Shown: positions 45,516 to 56,775 of the stretch, piece after piece
Position numbering within the stretch: the stretch's first letter is position 1
How the letters are laid out: each line of letters opens with the position of its first letter
Assembly: GCF_030445035.2 (NCBI RefSeq)
Contig: NC_080680.1
Coordinates: 46,327,212-46,391,211, forward strand
Source: Dasypus novemcinctus
Lineage: Eukaryota > Chordata > Mammalia > Cingulata > Dasypodidae
Length of the DNA: 64,000 nucleotides
Direction of reading: 5' to 3'
Translations under genes and position numbers: made by a program
The notes under the pieces: model-generated
Seen by the model: the letters and a program-made list of their open reading frames with translations, nothing else
What the model was told of the DNA's origin: nothing
Databases searched by the model: none

Positions 45516-45680
45516 TCTGAATAATTGTTCTTAATTCTTCTTTAAATGTTTGGTAGAATTTACTAGTGTATCTCTCTGGTCCTGGGCTTTCTTTCATTGG
45601 AAGTTTTTTTGATTACTGACTCAATCTTTAATTTGTTATATGTATATTCAGATTTTCTATTTCTTCTTTCTGTTTTATTT

Positions 45681-46340
45681 TTGAAATATATTTTTTATTT
45701 ATTTTTAAAATATACTTAGATTACATAAAATGTTACATAAAAAATATAAGGGATTCCCATATGTCCCACTCTCCACATCTCCCACTTTCCCCCCATTAAC
45801 AACTTCCTTTTTTTTAAAAAAAAAAAAGATTTATTTATTTATTTAATTTCTCCCCCTCCCCTGGTTGTCTGTTCTCTGTGTCTATTTGCTGCGTCTTGTT
45901 TCTTTGTCCGCCTCTGTTGTCGTCAGCGGTATGGGAAGTGTGGGCGGCGCCATTCCTGGGCAGGCTGCACTTTCTTTTCACGCTGGGCGGCTTTCCTCAC
46001 AGGCGCACTCCTTGCGCGTGGGGCTCCCCCACGCGGGGGACACGCTTGCGTGGCACGGCACTCCTTGCGCATGGCCCGCTCCACACGGGTCAAGGAGGCC
46101 CGGGGTTTGAACCGCGGACCTCCCATATGGCAGACGGACGCCCCAACCACTGGGCCAAAGTCCATTTCCCAACAACTTCTTTCATTAGTGTGATACATTC
46201 ATTGCAATTGATGAACACATTTTAGAGCATTGCCACACAGCATGGATTATAGTTTACATTGTAGTTTACGCTCTCTCCTACTCCATTCTGTAGGTTATGG
46301 CAGGATATATAATGGCCTGTATCTGTCATTACACCTATTT
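45681..46340 (-). mobile_element. L1 3'UTR insert (antisense), with nested SINE
   Basis: 'ttacataaaatgttacataa' to 'ttatggcaggatatataatg' matches 59985-60214 and the left of 19589-19850. The nested SINE is at 45808-46170. Confidence 0.6.
45808..46170 (-). mobile_element. DAS-III-type SINE
   Basis: Antisense, near consensus but with a short deletion in the head half. The target duplication aacaacttc(c/t)t is at about 45798-45808 and 46171-46181. Confidence 0.92.
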
Positions 46341-46474
46341 ATTCTTGAGTCAGTGTAGGAAGTTTATGTGTTTCTACGAATTTGTTCATTTCATCTATGT
46401 TATTAATAGAGAATTCACTGACAATTATTCATAGTATTCTCTTATAATCCTTTTAATTTCTGTAAGATGGGTGG

Positions 46475-47046
46475 TATATTAGTCAGCCAAAGGGATGCTG
46501 ATACAAAATACCAGAAATTGGTTGGTTTTTACACACGGTATTTCTTTGGGGTAGGAGCTTACAGATACCAGGCCATAAAGCATAAGTTACTTCCCTCACC
46601 AAAGTCTATTTTCACATGTTGGAGCAAGAAGGCTGACGACGGCTGCAAGGGTTCAGGCTTCCTGGGTTCCTCCCTTCCAGGGTCTTGCTTCTCTCTGGGT
46701 TCAGGGTTCCTTTCTTCCCAGGACTTGCTTCTTCCTGGGTTCAGGGTTCCTCTCTTCTTGGACCTGGCTTCTCTTTCCTCTGTGAGCTTACTTCCCAGGG
46801 CTCCAGCTTAAGGCTTCAACAATGAACTCCAACATCAAAACTCCAACATCAACAGCCCCCAACTCTGTACCTTGCCATGCCTTTTATCTCTGAGTCCCCA
46901 CCCACCAAGGGGTGGGAATTCAACTCCCTAATGATGTAGCCCAATCAAAGCCCCAATCATAACTCAATCATGCCCAGGTACAGACCAGATTACAAACGTA
47001 ATCCAATACCTACTTTTGGAATTCATAACCATATCAAACTGCTACA
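46475..47046 (-). mobile_element. Solo LTR, TGTAGCAG family, with 5-bp TSD
   Basis: Antisense, from TATATTAGTCAGCC to CAAACTGCTACA. The exact duplication GGTGG is at 46470-46474 and 47047-47051. L1 text is continuous on either side. Confidence 0.88.
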
Positions 47047-47395
47047 GGTGGGTAATAATATTCCTATTTTCATTCCTGATGTTAGTAATTTGAGTCTTCT
47101 CTCTTTTTTCTATTCAGTGTAGATAAAGGATTGTCAATTTGTTGACCTTTTTAAAGAAACAATTTTGGTTTTGTTGATTTTCTCTATTGTTTTTCAAGAC
47201 ACTATTACATTTATCTTTGTTCTAACCTTTATTTCCTTTCTTCTCTTTGTTTTGGGTTTAGTTAGCTCTTCTTTTGTATAGTTCCTTAAGGTGGAAGGTT
47301 AGATTATTGACTTGAGATCTTCCCTCTTGTTAAATGTAGTTGTTTAAAGCTAAATTTCCCTCTGAGTACTGCTTTCAATGAATCTCGTACTTTTT

Positions 47396-47811
47396 TTTTA
47401 AGATTTATTTTTTATTTATTTCTCTCCCCTTCCCCTCCCCCAGTTGTCTGCTCTATGTGTCCATTCGCTTTGTGTTCTTCTGTGACTGCTTCTATCCTTA
47501 TCAGTGGCACCGGGAATCTGTGTTTCTTTTTGTTAAGTCATCTTGCTATGTCAGCTCTCCATGTGTGCAGCGCCATTCTTGGGCAGGTTGCACTTTCTTT
47601 CGCACTGGGCAGCTCTCCATATGGGGCGCACTCCTTGCGCGTGGGGCTCCCCTACATGGGGGACACTCCTGCGTGGCATGGCACTCCTTGCGCGCATCAG
47701 CACTGCGCATGGGCCAGCTCCACACGGGTCAAGGAGGCCCAGGGTTTGAACCGCAGACCTCCCATGTGGTAGGCAGTCGGACCTATCCATTGAGCCAAGT
47801 CCGCTTCCCAC
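47396..47811 (-). mobile_element. DAS-III-type SINE
   Basis: Antisense full copy. The target duplication atctc(g/a)tacttttt starts at 47382 and at 47812. Confidence 0.92.
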
Positions 47812-48162
47812 ATCTCATACTTTTTGATGTGTTCTGATTTCTTTTTTGTTAATCTCAAAATGTTTTCTAATATTTCTTGTGATTTCTACTTTGCCCATTG
47901 TTTAAGAGTATGTTATTTAACTTACACATATTTGTGAATTTTCAAAATTTCCTTCTTTTATTGATTCCTAATTTCATTCCATTGTGGTCAGAGAACATAC
48001 CTTATATGATTTAAATCTTTTAAAATTTATTAGGCTTGTTTTGTGGCTTAATATATGGTCTATCTGGATAATGTTCCATGTGCACTGTTGTCAGGTGAAT
48101 GTTTCGTATATATATCTGCTAAGTCCAATTTGTTTATAATGTTGCTCAAGTCTTTCATATTC

Positions 48163-48373
48163 TTTTTTTTTTTTTTTTAGGAGGTACTGGGGATTGAACC
48201 CAGGACCTCGTACATGGGAAGCAAGCACTCAACCACTGAGCTACATCTGCTCCCCAATGACAGTTTTTGTTTCTGTTTTCCCATTTGTTTGCTTTTAGGA
48301 GGTACTGGGGATTGAACCCAGGACCTCATACATAGGAAGCAGGCACTCAACTGCTTCAGCTTCATCCACTCCG
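48163..48373 (-). mobile_element. Dimeric DAS-I-type SINE
   Basis: Two copies of 'aggaggtactggggattgaa' (48179 and 48297) are joined by a 'tttgtttctgttttccc' linker, antisense. The target duplication ttcatattc is at 48154-48162 and 48374-48382. Confidence 0.9.
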
Positions 48374-49400
48374 TTCATATTCCGTTTGATCTTCGGTCTT
48401 ATTGTTGTACCTACTATTGAAAGTGGGGTGTTGAAACCTCCAATTATTATGGTAGAACTATCTATTTCTCTCTTCAGTTTTGTCAGGTTTTTCTTCATGT
48501 ATTTTGGGCTCTGTTAGTAGGTGTATATGTTTAAATTGTTATATCTTCTTGATAAATTGATCCTTTTTTCTTTACACATTGACCTTTGTGTTTAATTACA
48601 ATTTAAATGCCTTAGTTCCTAAGTTCAGGTTTGCAAGGAATATCTTTTTCCATCATTTTAATTTCAATCTATGTGTGTCTTTAAATATAAAGTATCTTGT
48701 AGAAAACGTACAGTTGTATGAGCTTTTAAAATCTATTCTGCCAATCTTTACCTTTTAATTGGAGAGTTTAATCTATTTACATTTAATATAATTTCTGATA
48801 AAGGATTTACTACTGCCATCTTACTATTTGTGCTCTATGCATCTTATATCATTTTCTATCAATTCCTCCATTATTGCCTTCTTTTGTGTTAGCTATTTTC
48901 TAGTGCATTATTTTAATTATTTTTCATTTCTTTTACTACATACTTTTTAGCATTTTTTGGTAGTATTTGCCCTGGGGATTACAATAAAAATCTTAATTTC
49001 TAACAATCTGGTTAAAATTACTACAAAGTTAAGTTTACTAGTATATAAAATCTTTACTCCTGTATAGCACCTTCCTCCCCACCTTATGTAGTTACTATCA
49101 CAAATTTCATATTATATACTCTTGGCCCATCAACTTAGATTCATAATTAATGCTTTATGCAGTTGTCTTTTAAATAAGATAGGAAAAAAGAGAAGTTATA
49201 AAAGATTACATTAACATTGTCTTTTAATTTACCTAGGTGTTTTCCTTTACCAATGCTCCTTGTTTCTTTACAGGGATTCCAGTTACTGTTTAGTGTTCTT
49301 TAATTTCTGCCTGAAGGACTCCAACATTTCTTACTAGGCAGGTTTGTTAGTGATGAATTTTCTCAGCTATAATCTGGAAATGTCTTAATTTCTTCTTAAT

Positions 49401-51080
49401 TTTTTAATTAGAAAAGTACCTTTACAGAAAAATCATGCAGAAAATACAGAGTTCTTATATACACCTCTCCAACATACACACTATCTCCCCTATTATTAAT
49501 ACGTTGCACTGTCGGATACATTTGTTACAATTGATGAAAGCACATTTTTATAATTGCACTAGTAATGACAGCCCATAGCTGTTTGTGCTATGCAGTTCCA
49601 TGGATTTAAAAAAAAAATTTTATTCTAGGAACATATATACAACCTAACAGGACTTGATTTCTTGATGGGGTTGTGGCAAGGTTCTAGTAGCATGTAGGAC
49701 CAGAAATATTGTTGAGGACCTTTTTAATATAATCTACTTCACTTGGTAATATTTTTATTATTCTGACTTATCCTTCAGATTCACTTAACTGTCCAGAACA
49801 GCCTTTCTTGATGCCCCAGAAAGTTTAGTGCTTCCTGGTTCCCAGAGCTTTAATACACTTAAAATTATTTAACTGTTGGTTATCTAAGTATATTGTATGC
49901 TCTATGAGTAAAGGGAACTACATTTCTTTCTTTTTTTTAACTTTTTATTTTGAAATATTTTAAAGCTTATAGGATAGTTACAAAAATAATACAAATTCCA
50001 TCCAGAGAACTCTAACATACCCTGATCCCCTCTCCTATCCAAATACCTGGATCCACCATTTTAACATTTTGCAACATTTGCCATATCATTCTATCATCCA
50101 TCTATCTATCTGTCTATCAATTATTCCATTTTCTGAACACCTGAATGTAGGTTGTATGCATCATGTTCCCTGAACAGTAATACTGAATGTATATTTCCTA
50201 AGAACAAGGATATTCACTTATGTAACCATTTTAGGTGCAGTTACCAAATTCAAGGAAATTAACATTGATATAAAGCTGTCATAGCCTATATTCAAAATTT
50301 TTACATGTCCCAATAATATCCCTTTGAGACTTTTCTCCTTTCTTGCTAGATCTCATCCAGAATCATATATTGCCTTTGTCATTGTCTTTTTCACTGCTCT
50401 TTTTTAAAAAAATTCAGGGGAGTGGATGTAGTTCAAGTGTTTGAAGGCACGCTTCCCATGTACGAGGTCCCAGATTTGATCCCCGGTACCTCCTAAAAAC
50501 AAACAAACAAAAAAATGAAAAAAACCAACTCTTATTGGGGAGCAGATGTAGCTCAGTGGTTGAGCATTTGCTTCCCATGTATGACGTCCTGGGTTCAATC
50601 CCCGGTACCTCCTAAAAAATTTTTTTTTTTTAAATTCTGGAAACATATATACAACATTAACTTTCCCATCTCAACCACTTCCAAGCAGACCATTCAATGG
50701 AATTAATCACATTCACAACACTGCAGTACCTTTATCACCTAAAATTTTCCCACCTCTCCAAAGAGAAATCCTACATGCATTATGCATTAACTCCTTATTC
50801 TTTCCACCCCTTATCCCCCACTCCTGGCAACCCGTACCTAATTTCTGTCTCTATGAGCTTGCATATACTCTGGTATTTTCTTTGTAGTTACAACATGCCT
50901 TAAATGTAACATCGAATAACTATAATAATCTCATATGCTTTGATACCAATTTATTGCAGTGGTATACATCAACTATATCCCTATTCCTTTCCCTCCCCAA
51001 CCTTTATGTAGATCTTGTCACAAATTACATGTTTATATGAGTCCTAAAACACTGATTTATCATTACATTTTATGCATGTG
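49401..51080 (-). mobile_element. Antisense L1M-type 3'UTR fragments
   Basis: Text such as 'ggatacatttgttacaattg', 'ttattttgaaatattttaaa' and 'ttcctaagaacaaggatatt' is characteristic of old L1 3'UTRs read in reverse. A dimeric SINE (50415-50620) is nested. Confidence 0.6.
50415..50620 (+). mobile_element. Dimeric DAS-I-type SINE
   Basis: Two tRNA-like units ('ggagtggatgtagttcaag' and 'ggagcagatgtagctcagtg') each end 'ccccggtacctcctaaaaa', linked by 'aaacaaacaaac'. Target duplication unclear because both flanks are A/T runs. Confidence 0.82.
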
Positions 51081-51930
51081 GGTGGAGGAAATTTAAGCAG
51101 ATTTATATTGAAAATAGTAAGCACTGAGGGAATATGAACAGGACACAGGGTCTGCAACAAAGAATAATAGTTGTTTTCTTAAGGTTGTTGGGTACTTAAA
51201 TGAAAGAAAACAAAAACAAAAACACTCCTGAGGTAATGGCTCCTCCCCTTGCCCTGGTATCCCCACAGCAGGAATCAAGGGAGGCCCTCAGAGCTCCTAG
51301 AGCCTCCAACACTCCCCACATGACCATTGCCAACCTCCCAAAAGGCAGTCTCAAGAAAGGGCATTGATATAAATGGATCACCTACCTCCACCAAGGGACT
51401 TCAGGACTGATTTTGTCAGTTATACCCACATCTCTACTACTTGTCATCCTATAGTTCAAAGTGGTTCCTCATCATTGACTCTCATGCACCTGTAAGGCTA
51501 GGCATACCCTAACCTTATTCCAGCTTCCGTCTCCCCACTGTGCACTCTGGAACTCATGGTATGGTAAAAACTAAGAGTGGCTGCACCCACGTTATGATAT
51601 TGGATTCCTAAAAGTTGGTAGTCATTTGATAGTTAACTGAGCATCGTTGAAGGTTTTTGAGAACAGTGACATAATCCCATCTTTAGGAAGATATTGGTGT
51701 ACAGGATCAATTGGGAGTAGAAAGGAAAGAAGGAAAGACATTGTGTACGTGTTGTGTAAGTGTGTTTAAAACTATCCATTTTGAGGACTTTACTTGGACT
51801 GAAGATCATTAAGAGTAAATGAAGGGACGGATAAGAAAGGAGCAAAGCGAGTTGTCTCAATAAAAACAAGCAACTGGCTGATTTCCCAGTGCAAACTGCC
51901 TTGGCCAGCTTTGCAGTGTTCCTCTAGTCC
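51081..51930. other. Single-copy sequence upstream of RCL1
   Basis: No repeat or gene recognised. It lies between LINE DNA and the CpG-island shore. Confidence 0.4.
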
Positions 51931-52165
51931 TTTCCGGTGTGTAAGACGGGAATGGCACTGCCTCGCAGGATTACAGCGGAGACTGAGGGGACAGCCTGCG
52001 CAGCGCTGCCAGCATCCTGACTGCAAGACAAGCGCGCCAACCTGTTTTCTCATCAGTAAGAAAAAGGCGGAGGGTGGGAAGGAGGGGAGATTATCAGCCT
52101 TACTCCCGGGGTTGCCGTGAGTAGCGAAGCTAAATTCCCGGCACGTAGTAGGTACACAACACGGT
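51931..52165 (+). mobile_element. Two MIR relics at the CpG-island shore
   Basis: 51940-52000 ('gacgggaatggcactgcctc', 'caggattacagcgg') and 52040-52165 ('acctgttttctcatcagtaa', 'ccggcacgtagtaggtac') follow the order of the MIR 3' half. Both have gained CpGs relative to the usual MIR text, consistent with lying in unmethylated DNA. Confidence 0.55.
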
Positions 52166-52289
52166 CCGGCCTACCCTCACCCCCACACTCGGGAAGACCC
52201 TCCGGAGACAGCCCTCCAAGCGAGCTCCCGCGCCTCAAACCGCGGGCGGCACTCCGCGCTCCCTCCCGCCGCGCGCTGTTGCCGGGGCT

Positions 52290-52671
52290 CGGGAGCCGCC
52301 CAGCTGCCCTGCAAGCCAATGGCGGCGCGGCCCGGGCACCGCCCAGCTCCAAGGCTGGCCAATGGCGGCGCGGCACAGACGCCCTGGTCCCGAGCGGGCC
52401 AGTAGCGGCGCGGACCGGCGCGGGAGCCGCCCCCAGCCGGGCGGGGAGCCTGGGCGGCCACCGCGGACTCCGCCCCGCTCCCCTCTGACCCGGTGTCTCG
52501 TCTCTCCGTCTTCCTGTTCCAAACCACGTGGACACGCCAGGGGCTGCGGGGTGCGGGACCGAGCCAGGGCCGCTACCGCCGCTGTTCGCTGTCGCCGCCG
52601 GGGCCGCGACCTCCGCCGAGGTCCGCAGCCGCCGCGCCCCGGCCGCTCGCTCCCCTGCGGAGGACGCGCAC
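52290..52671 (+). promoter_or_regulatory. RCL1: RCL1 promoter and 5'UTR region
   Basis: TATA-less CpG-island promoter. It carries CCAAT boxes fused to a YY1-like ATGGCGGC motif at 52316-52326 and 52359-52369, a decayed third copy at 52399-52409, GC boxes ('ccgccc', 'gggcgg'), and a palindromic E-box ccacgtgg at 52524-52531. The transcription start cannot be fixed from sequence. It probably lies between the CCAAT array and the ATG at 52672. Confidence 0.75.
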
Positions 52672-52807
52672 ATGGCAACCCAGGCGCACTCCCTCAGCTA
52701 CGCGGGCTGTAACTTCTTGCGCCAGCGTTTGGTCCTGTCCACTCTGAGCGGGCGCCCTGTCAAGATCCGAAAGATTCGGGCCAGAGACGACAACCCGGGC
52801 CTCCGAG
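52672..52807 (+). CDS. RCL1: RCL1 coding exon 1 (partial gene)
   Basis: First coding exon of RNA 3'-terminal phosphate cyclase-like protein 1. In eukaryotes this nucleolar protein works with the GTPase BMS1 in the small-subunit processome and is needed for early pre-rRNA cleavages (the yeast orthologue is implicated at site A2). It belongs to the RNA cyclase fold but is not an active cyclase. The exon encodes 45 residues plus one base: MATQAHSLSYAGCNFLRQ, then 'LVLSTLSGRPVKIRKIRA', ending NPGLR. This is the N-terminal start known for mammalian RCL1. The ATG has G at +4, and I see no in-frame ATG upstream between it and the E-box; an open frame extends upstream only from a GTG. The exon ends CGAG with donor GTAACT, so translation past 52807 is intronic. 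The remaining exons lie beyond the window. Confidence 0.95.
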
Positions 52808-52813
52808 GTAACT
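52808..52813 (+). other. RCL1: RCL1 exon 1 splice donor
   Basis: CGAG|GTAACT leaves the reading frame in phase 1, consistent with the next residue being an Asp split across exons in the known protein. Confidence 0.85.
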
Positions 52814-55184
52814 TCGGGCGGGCCGAGAGGAGACGGGACTGGTGTCTCGGGGGCGGGCGCGCTGGGGGCCTCCGGGTCCCGCGGGCGCTTTGGGTAGGGC
52901 GGGTGGCGCGCCCACCCCACACCCGAACGTGCGGGTGGCGGAGGGGAGGCGGGGTCGGCGCCGTAGGGAAGAGCTCAGCTGCGCGCTGCGCGCGTGGCGT
53001 CCTCGGGGCTCGGATAGTAAACAGCTGCACGTTTTCAAGCTTTACGTGTTGCAGCAAATCCCAGGCATCGCCTCTTCACTTACTTTCGGTCTTAGTCCCG
53101 CATAAACCTCTCAAAGGAGAAAAACAGTTGGACCGAAATGTGGTGAATGGGCCGATGTAAAGATGGAGAGAGATTTGGAGAGAAAAGTACCACTGGTTGA
53201 TTTCCTGCCCTGTCCCGAAACAGGTTTCTTAGGCAGCTGGCCCCTTAGACATGGGCTGTCCCTGTGGCCATGATTTCTCTGCTGCCCTCGCACTTCCCCT
53301 TGGGTGTGAATTAAGCAGTTAAAAAAATTTTTTGTGTTTGTTTTCAGCTGAATGATTGATGTGCCCAAAAGAGGAGCGTTGAAATAGATGTTTAACAGTT
53401 GTGGGACCCACTTTCCTTGACTTTAGAAAAGGGTTGGTGGCAAGCGCTAGAGTACAGGCTTCCAAGCCCACTTTTTGCCCTGCAAAGGTAGATAACAGCT
53501 TCATCACGCCAAATAGCACCGGTTTTCAACGGGTCTAAGGCACATGCATTTAAAAGCTTCTGTCTAGTTATCCCAAATTGGAAGACTCCCTTAAAGAAAG
53601 ACAAAGGGTTTGCGGTTGGTCCTGGTGAATTCCTGGGTCGTGCTGATGTATTTTGTATTGGCTCCTGCATTAGGTGGCCAGCCTATTTCATCATCTATAT
53701 GGATGCGTTTTCTGGACAGCTTCATTTCTATCTCTCTTGAATGGCGATTGGTTGTACATGGGGGAAAATGCCATGTCATTGATGGAGATAGAAGGTTAGA
53801 ATGGAAAGAACCAGAAGATCTTACTTACTGTGGTGAGGAACGGGGTGACAACAGGAAAGACATGTTGGTATATGGTTCTTGTCCTTTCTTTACTGTTCAG
53901 AAACACTGAGGAAGTGAAGGAGAGACCCCTGGGATGGTTTGTGCCAGGTGTTCTTCCCCCTAAACATCTTTTGCACTTATTTTGAGTCTGCACCTTGGGT
54001 AAAGCAATCCTTGATGGCTCTGTTCTGTGGCATTCACAGTCAAGTCTCCATCTCACCCCTAGATGAACACAGAGAACTTGCCACTAGCTGGATTTAAGAA
54101 GACAGACTTTCTGTGAACACTGGGCATAGCTTTTTTTTCTGAATAAAAGTGTTTTAGTCCGGAGCCTTGGGATTTCTCACAAATATAGTGCACATAAGAT
54201 AACAATTTAGTGTTTGCCCCTTGACAGATGACCTTAAACTAATTTAATGTCCCCAAGGATATTTCCCCTCTCTGTCCCCTCTTCTGTTTGTGAACATCTC
54301 CTCCCTACTGCACACACATTTCTGTTTCATCCAAGAACAGGGCTTAGCCACTTGGCACTTGTCTGAAAGGGTGCAGATTTTACCTGGGAGACTTAGTACT
54401 GGTTAGCATGTGTGCTGCTGGTATTTTATGGGGAGCACTCGTGTAGAGCATTATTTGCCTTATTTCATTAATATTCCAGGAGGCTTCAGCCCTCAGAAAC
54501 CTCAGTTGTTTGCTTAATTTCTTATAGAATAGGGAACTGAGATATATGCACCACCTATATCAGCATTCATAGACATGTATATTATGTGTACATGTGTATA
54601 AGTGCACATATGTGCATATAAGCACATACATAGGCGTAATGCATGTAACCTCAGATGTGATTTGTGTCATAGTCAAGTGAGTCCTTAGTAGCTTGATTTA
54701 GGATGTAGGCAAGGGGTTGTATGTTGCCAGTCATCTATCCTTTTCTGCTTCTTCCTGACTCAGATTCTGAGCTGGAAAAAACTCAGTGCATATCTGATAA
54801 AAGTCCAGTTCAAATGCAAGAATCCCATTTGGTGTGGTGTAGGAGTGGGTGCAAGAGGCCTTCTGCCTCACAGTTACTCAATGAGAATAAGTTTTTTGAG
54901 CCCCAGTTATGTGCAAGTACTGGGTTGTAAAAGTGAGAAATTGGTTGCCCTCACTCTCAAGGAGCTTTCCATCTAGGTAGAGCTTGAGTAACTTGAAGTA
55001 GGAAACTTCAGGAAGGGCTTCCTGGAAGTTATGAAGACTTGGTGGATCTGCCTCTGATCTGGACAGATAGGATTGAGATGACTGCTGTGAGAATTATTGT
55101 TGGTGAATGAAACAGTTCAGTTGGTGAAAGAACAAGTTTTTAATTATGTTGAGGTAAAATCCTTAATTTGTTATGGTCAGAGTA
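52814..55184 (+). other. RCL1: RCL1 intron 1, proximal single-copy part
   Basis: CpG-rich until about 53030, then ordinary single-copy DNA. A degenerate alternating TG/CA tract ('tgtgtacatgtgtataagtg') lies at 54570-54640. No exon, RNA gene or named repeat recognised. Open frames (for example 53610-53909) lack homology. Confidence 0.6.
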
Positions 55185-55425
55185 GCCTAGTAGTTTAGAG
55201 ATTGGACTCAAGAGTTAGACCTGGGTTTGAGTCCAGTTCTGCATTTTGCTATTAGTTCTTGGGTAAATTCTTTAACATTTTGAGTTTCATTTTTTCATCT
55301 GTAAAATGGGGCTAGTACTACCTACCTTATAGGATTATTGTGAGGATTAAATGAAAAAGTACTTGAAAAGTGCTCTGAATATTGCCTGGTACATAGGAAG
55401 AATAAATGCTAGCTGGTTTTATTAT
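55185..55425 (+). mobile_element. Full-length MIR
   Basis: Nearly complete MIR: 'tagcctagtagtttagagat', 'ctgggtttgagtccagttct' (B box region), 'cttgggtaaattctttaac', 'catctgtaaaatggggctag', 'ttgtgaggattaaatg' and 'tgcctggtacatagg'. Confidence 0.9.
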
Positions 55426-55607
55426 TATGTAGCTTCTGCACACTGGTTGTAGTTTTGCCCCTCACACCCCAAATCTGTTCCTGCTTCTATGTGGAAACTC
55501 TTCAGATATTTAAAGAGAATCACGCTTTTTCTTTGTCTTTCCTTTTTAGTCTAAAAGTTACCTCTAGGGTGATGGTTTCCAAATTTCTGTGTGTTGTGTA
55601 TATAGTG

Positions 55608-55816
55608 CAATGATTCTCAACCTGGAGATTACTTTGCTCCCTACAGGAAATTTGACAATCTAGAGATGTTTTTGGTTGTCACAGCTGGGAGATGCTACTG
55701 GCATCTAATGGATAGAGCCCTGGGATGCTGCTGAACACCCTCCAGTGCGTAGGAGAGCCCCCACAATGAATTATCTCCCCCAAGATTTCGGTAGTACTAA
55801 AGTTGAGAAATGCTCG
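55608..55816 (+). mobile_element. hAT-type MITE
   Basis: Terminal inverted sequences 'caatgattctcaacctgg' and 'agttgagaaatgctcg' enclose 'gatgtttttggttgtcacag' and 'gggatgctgctgaacac', typical of a non-autonomous MER-type hAT element. The 8-bp flanks are not clearly duplicated. Confidence 0.7.
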
Positions 55817-56456
55817 TCTAATGGACTTAATTTTAAGCTTTTTCTTTTCCTCATATCCCTGATGGTTGGGAATAGCAGCATGTGAAGAAACCAAGAAAAC
55901 TGCATAAGGATTCAAAAGGGAATAAGATGCAGGTCAAACTCCCGAGTTGAGGCAGATCCATTAATCTCTTAAACAAAACTGCCTCCTTCCAATGCAGAGG
56001 TATTGTAAATATTGAGAAGAATTTGCATCCCAAAGAAAGATGCTCCATTTCCTGAAATGATTTTTATAGTGATACAGTCACATACCTAATTTATGCCTCA
56101 CTCTTGAGGAGCATGAACAATTATGTTGCCTCATTATATTCATCCAGTCAATGAGGAGGAGCGTTTTTGTTGCTGTTTTACTGAGGGTGAAAGCCAAGCC
56201 ATAACTAGCCAAGGTATGCTGGTGATGTGGATCATCCGGTCAGTGACGGAGTTGGAAAGAGCATGCAGCCAGCTCTAGCCTGGAGGCCTGTTTTTTCCCC
56301 ATTAACTGATGATGGCTTTGGGTGTTCGTTACCAGTATTGTAAAGCATCTGCCCAAAGTTCCTCTGTCTCTGGATTTCATGAGAGCTGTGTCTTGCAGGT
56401 TTTACTTGATATAACAATTTCTGGTTAAGGTGAGGAACAAATGGAAAAGAATCCCA
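55817..56456. other. Intronic single-copy sequence
   Basis: Nothing recognised. Open frames without homology. Confidence 0.4.
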
Positions 56457-56469
56457 CCAAATGATAATT

Positions 56470-56763
56470 TTAAAATAAAGATTTTTTAAAAATGTATTTC
56501 TCCCCACCCCTCGTTGTTTGCACTCTCTCTCTGCTCTCTGTTTGTTCATTGTATACTCTCTGTGTCTGCTTGTCTTCTTTTTAGGAGGCATCAGGAATCA
56601 AATCTGGGATCTCCCATGTGGTAGGTGGGAGCCCAATTGCTTAAACTGCATCTGCTTCCCAGTTTTTTTTTTTTTTTTTTTTGAGGTACCGGGGGTTGAG
56701 ACTTGAACAAGGGACCTCGTATGTGGGAAGCCAGTGCTCAACCACTGGCCACATTGGCTCCCC
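56470..56763 (-). mobile_element. Composite DAS-II/DAS-I-type SINE
   Basis: Antisense. The left unit has 'gtgtctgcttgtcttctttt' and 'ctgggatctcccatgtgg'. After a T18 run comes a second tRNA-like unit ending 'cacattggctcccc'. The target duplication aaatgataatt is at 56459-56469 and 56765-56775. Confidence 0.88.
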
Positions 56764-56775
56764 AAAATGATAATT

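Larger units (their letters stand above)
45516..49400 (-). mobile_element. Antisense LINE-1 (ORF2 to inter-ORF region), multiply interrupted
   Basis: ORF2 complement text runs from RT ('tcctgggctttctttcatt') through the endonuclease region ('tattatggtagaactatc' near 48447) to inter-ORF/ORF1-end sequence. Inserts are L1 3'UTR 45681-46340, LTR 46475-47046, and SINEs 47396-47811 and 48163-48373. Confidence 0.72.
52130..53030. promoter_or_regulatory. CpG island at RCL1
   Basis: A sharp rise in G+C and CpG compared with the AT-rich LINE DNA on both sides. It covers the presumed promoter, exon 1 and the start of intron 1. Long open frames on both strands here come from the low stop-codon frequency of GC-rich DNA. 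Confidence 0.9.

Noticed and set aside
52528-52671. In-frame upstream extension of the RCL1 exon 1 frame
   Set aside because: The frame is open but starts at GTG within the E-box. The known protein starts at the ATG at 52672.
52053-52673. 206-codon open frame on the minus strand across the CpG island
   Set aside because: GC-rich DNA has few stop codons. The translation is Ala/Arg/Pro/Gly-rich with no domain, and it lies antisense to the RCL1 promoter.
52808-53160. Open frame continuing past RCL1 exon 1
   Set aside because: A good splice donor occurs at 52808 where the known protein sequence departs from the genomic translation, so this is intron.
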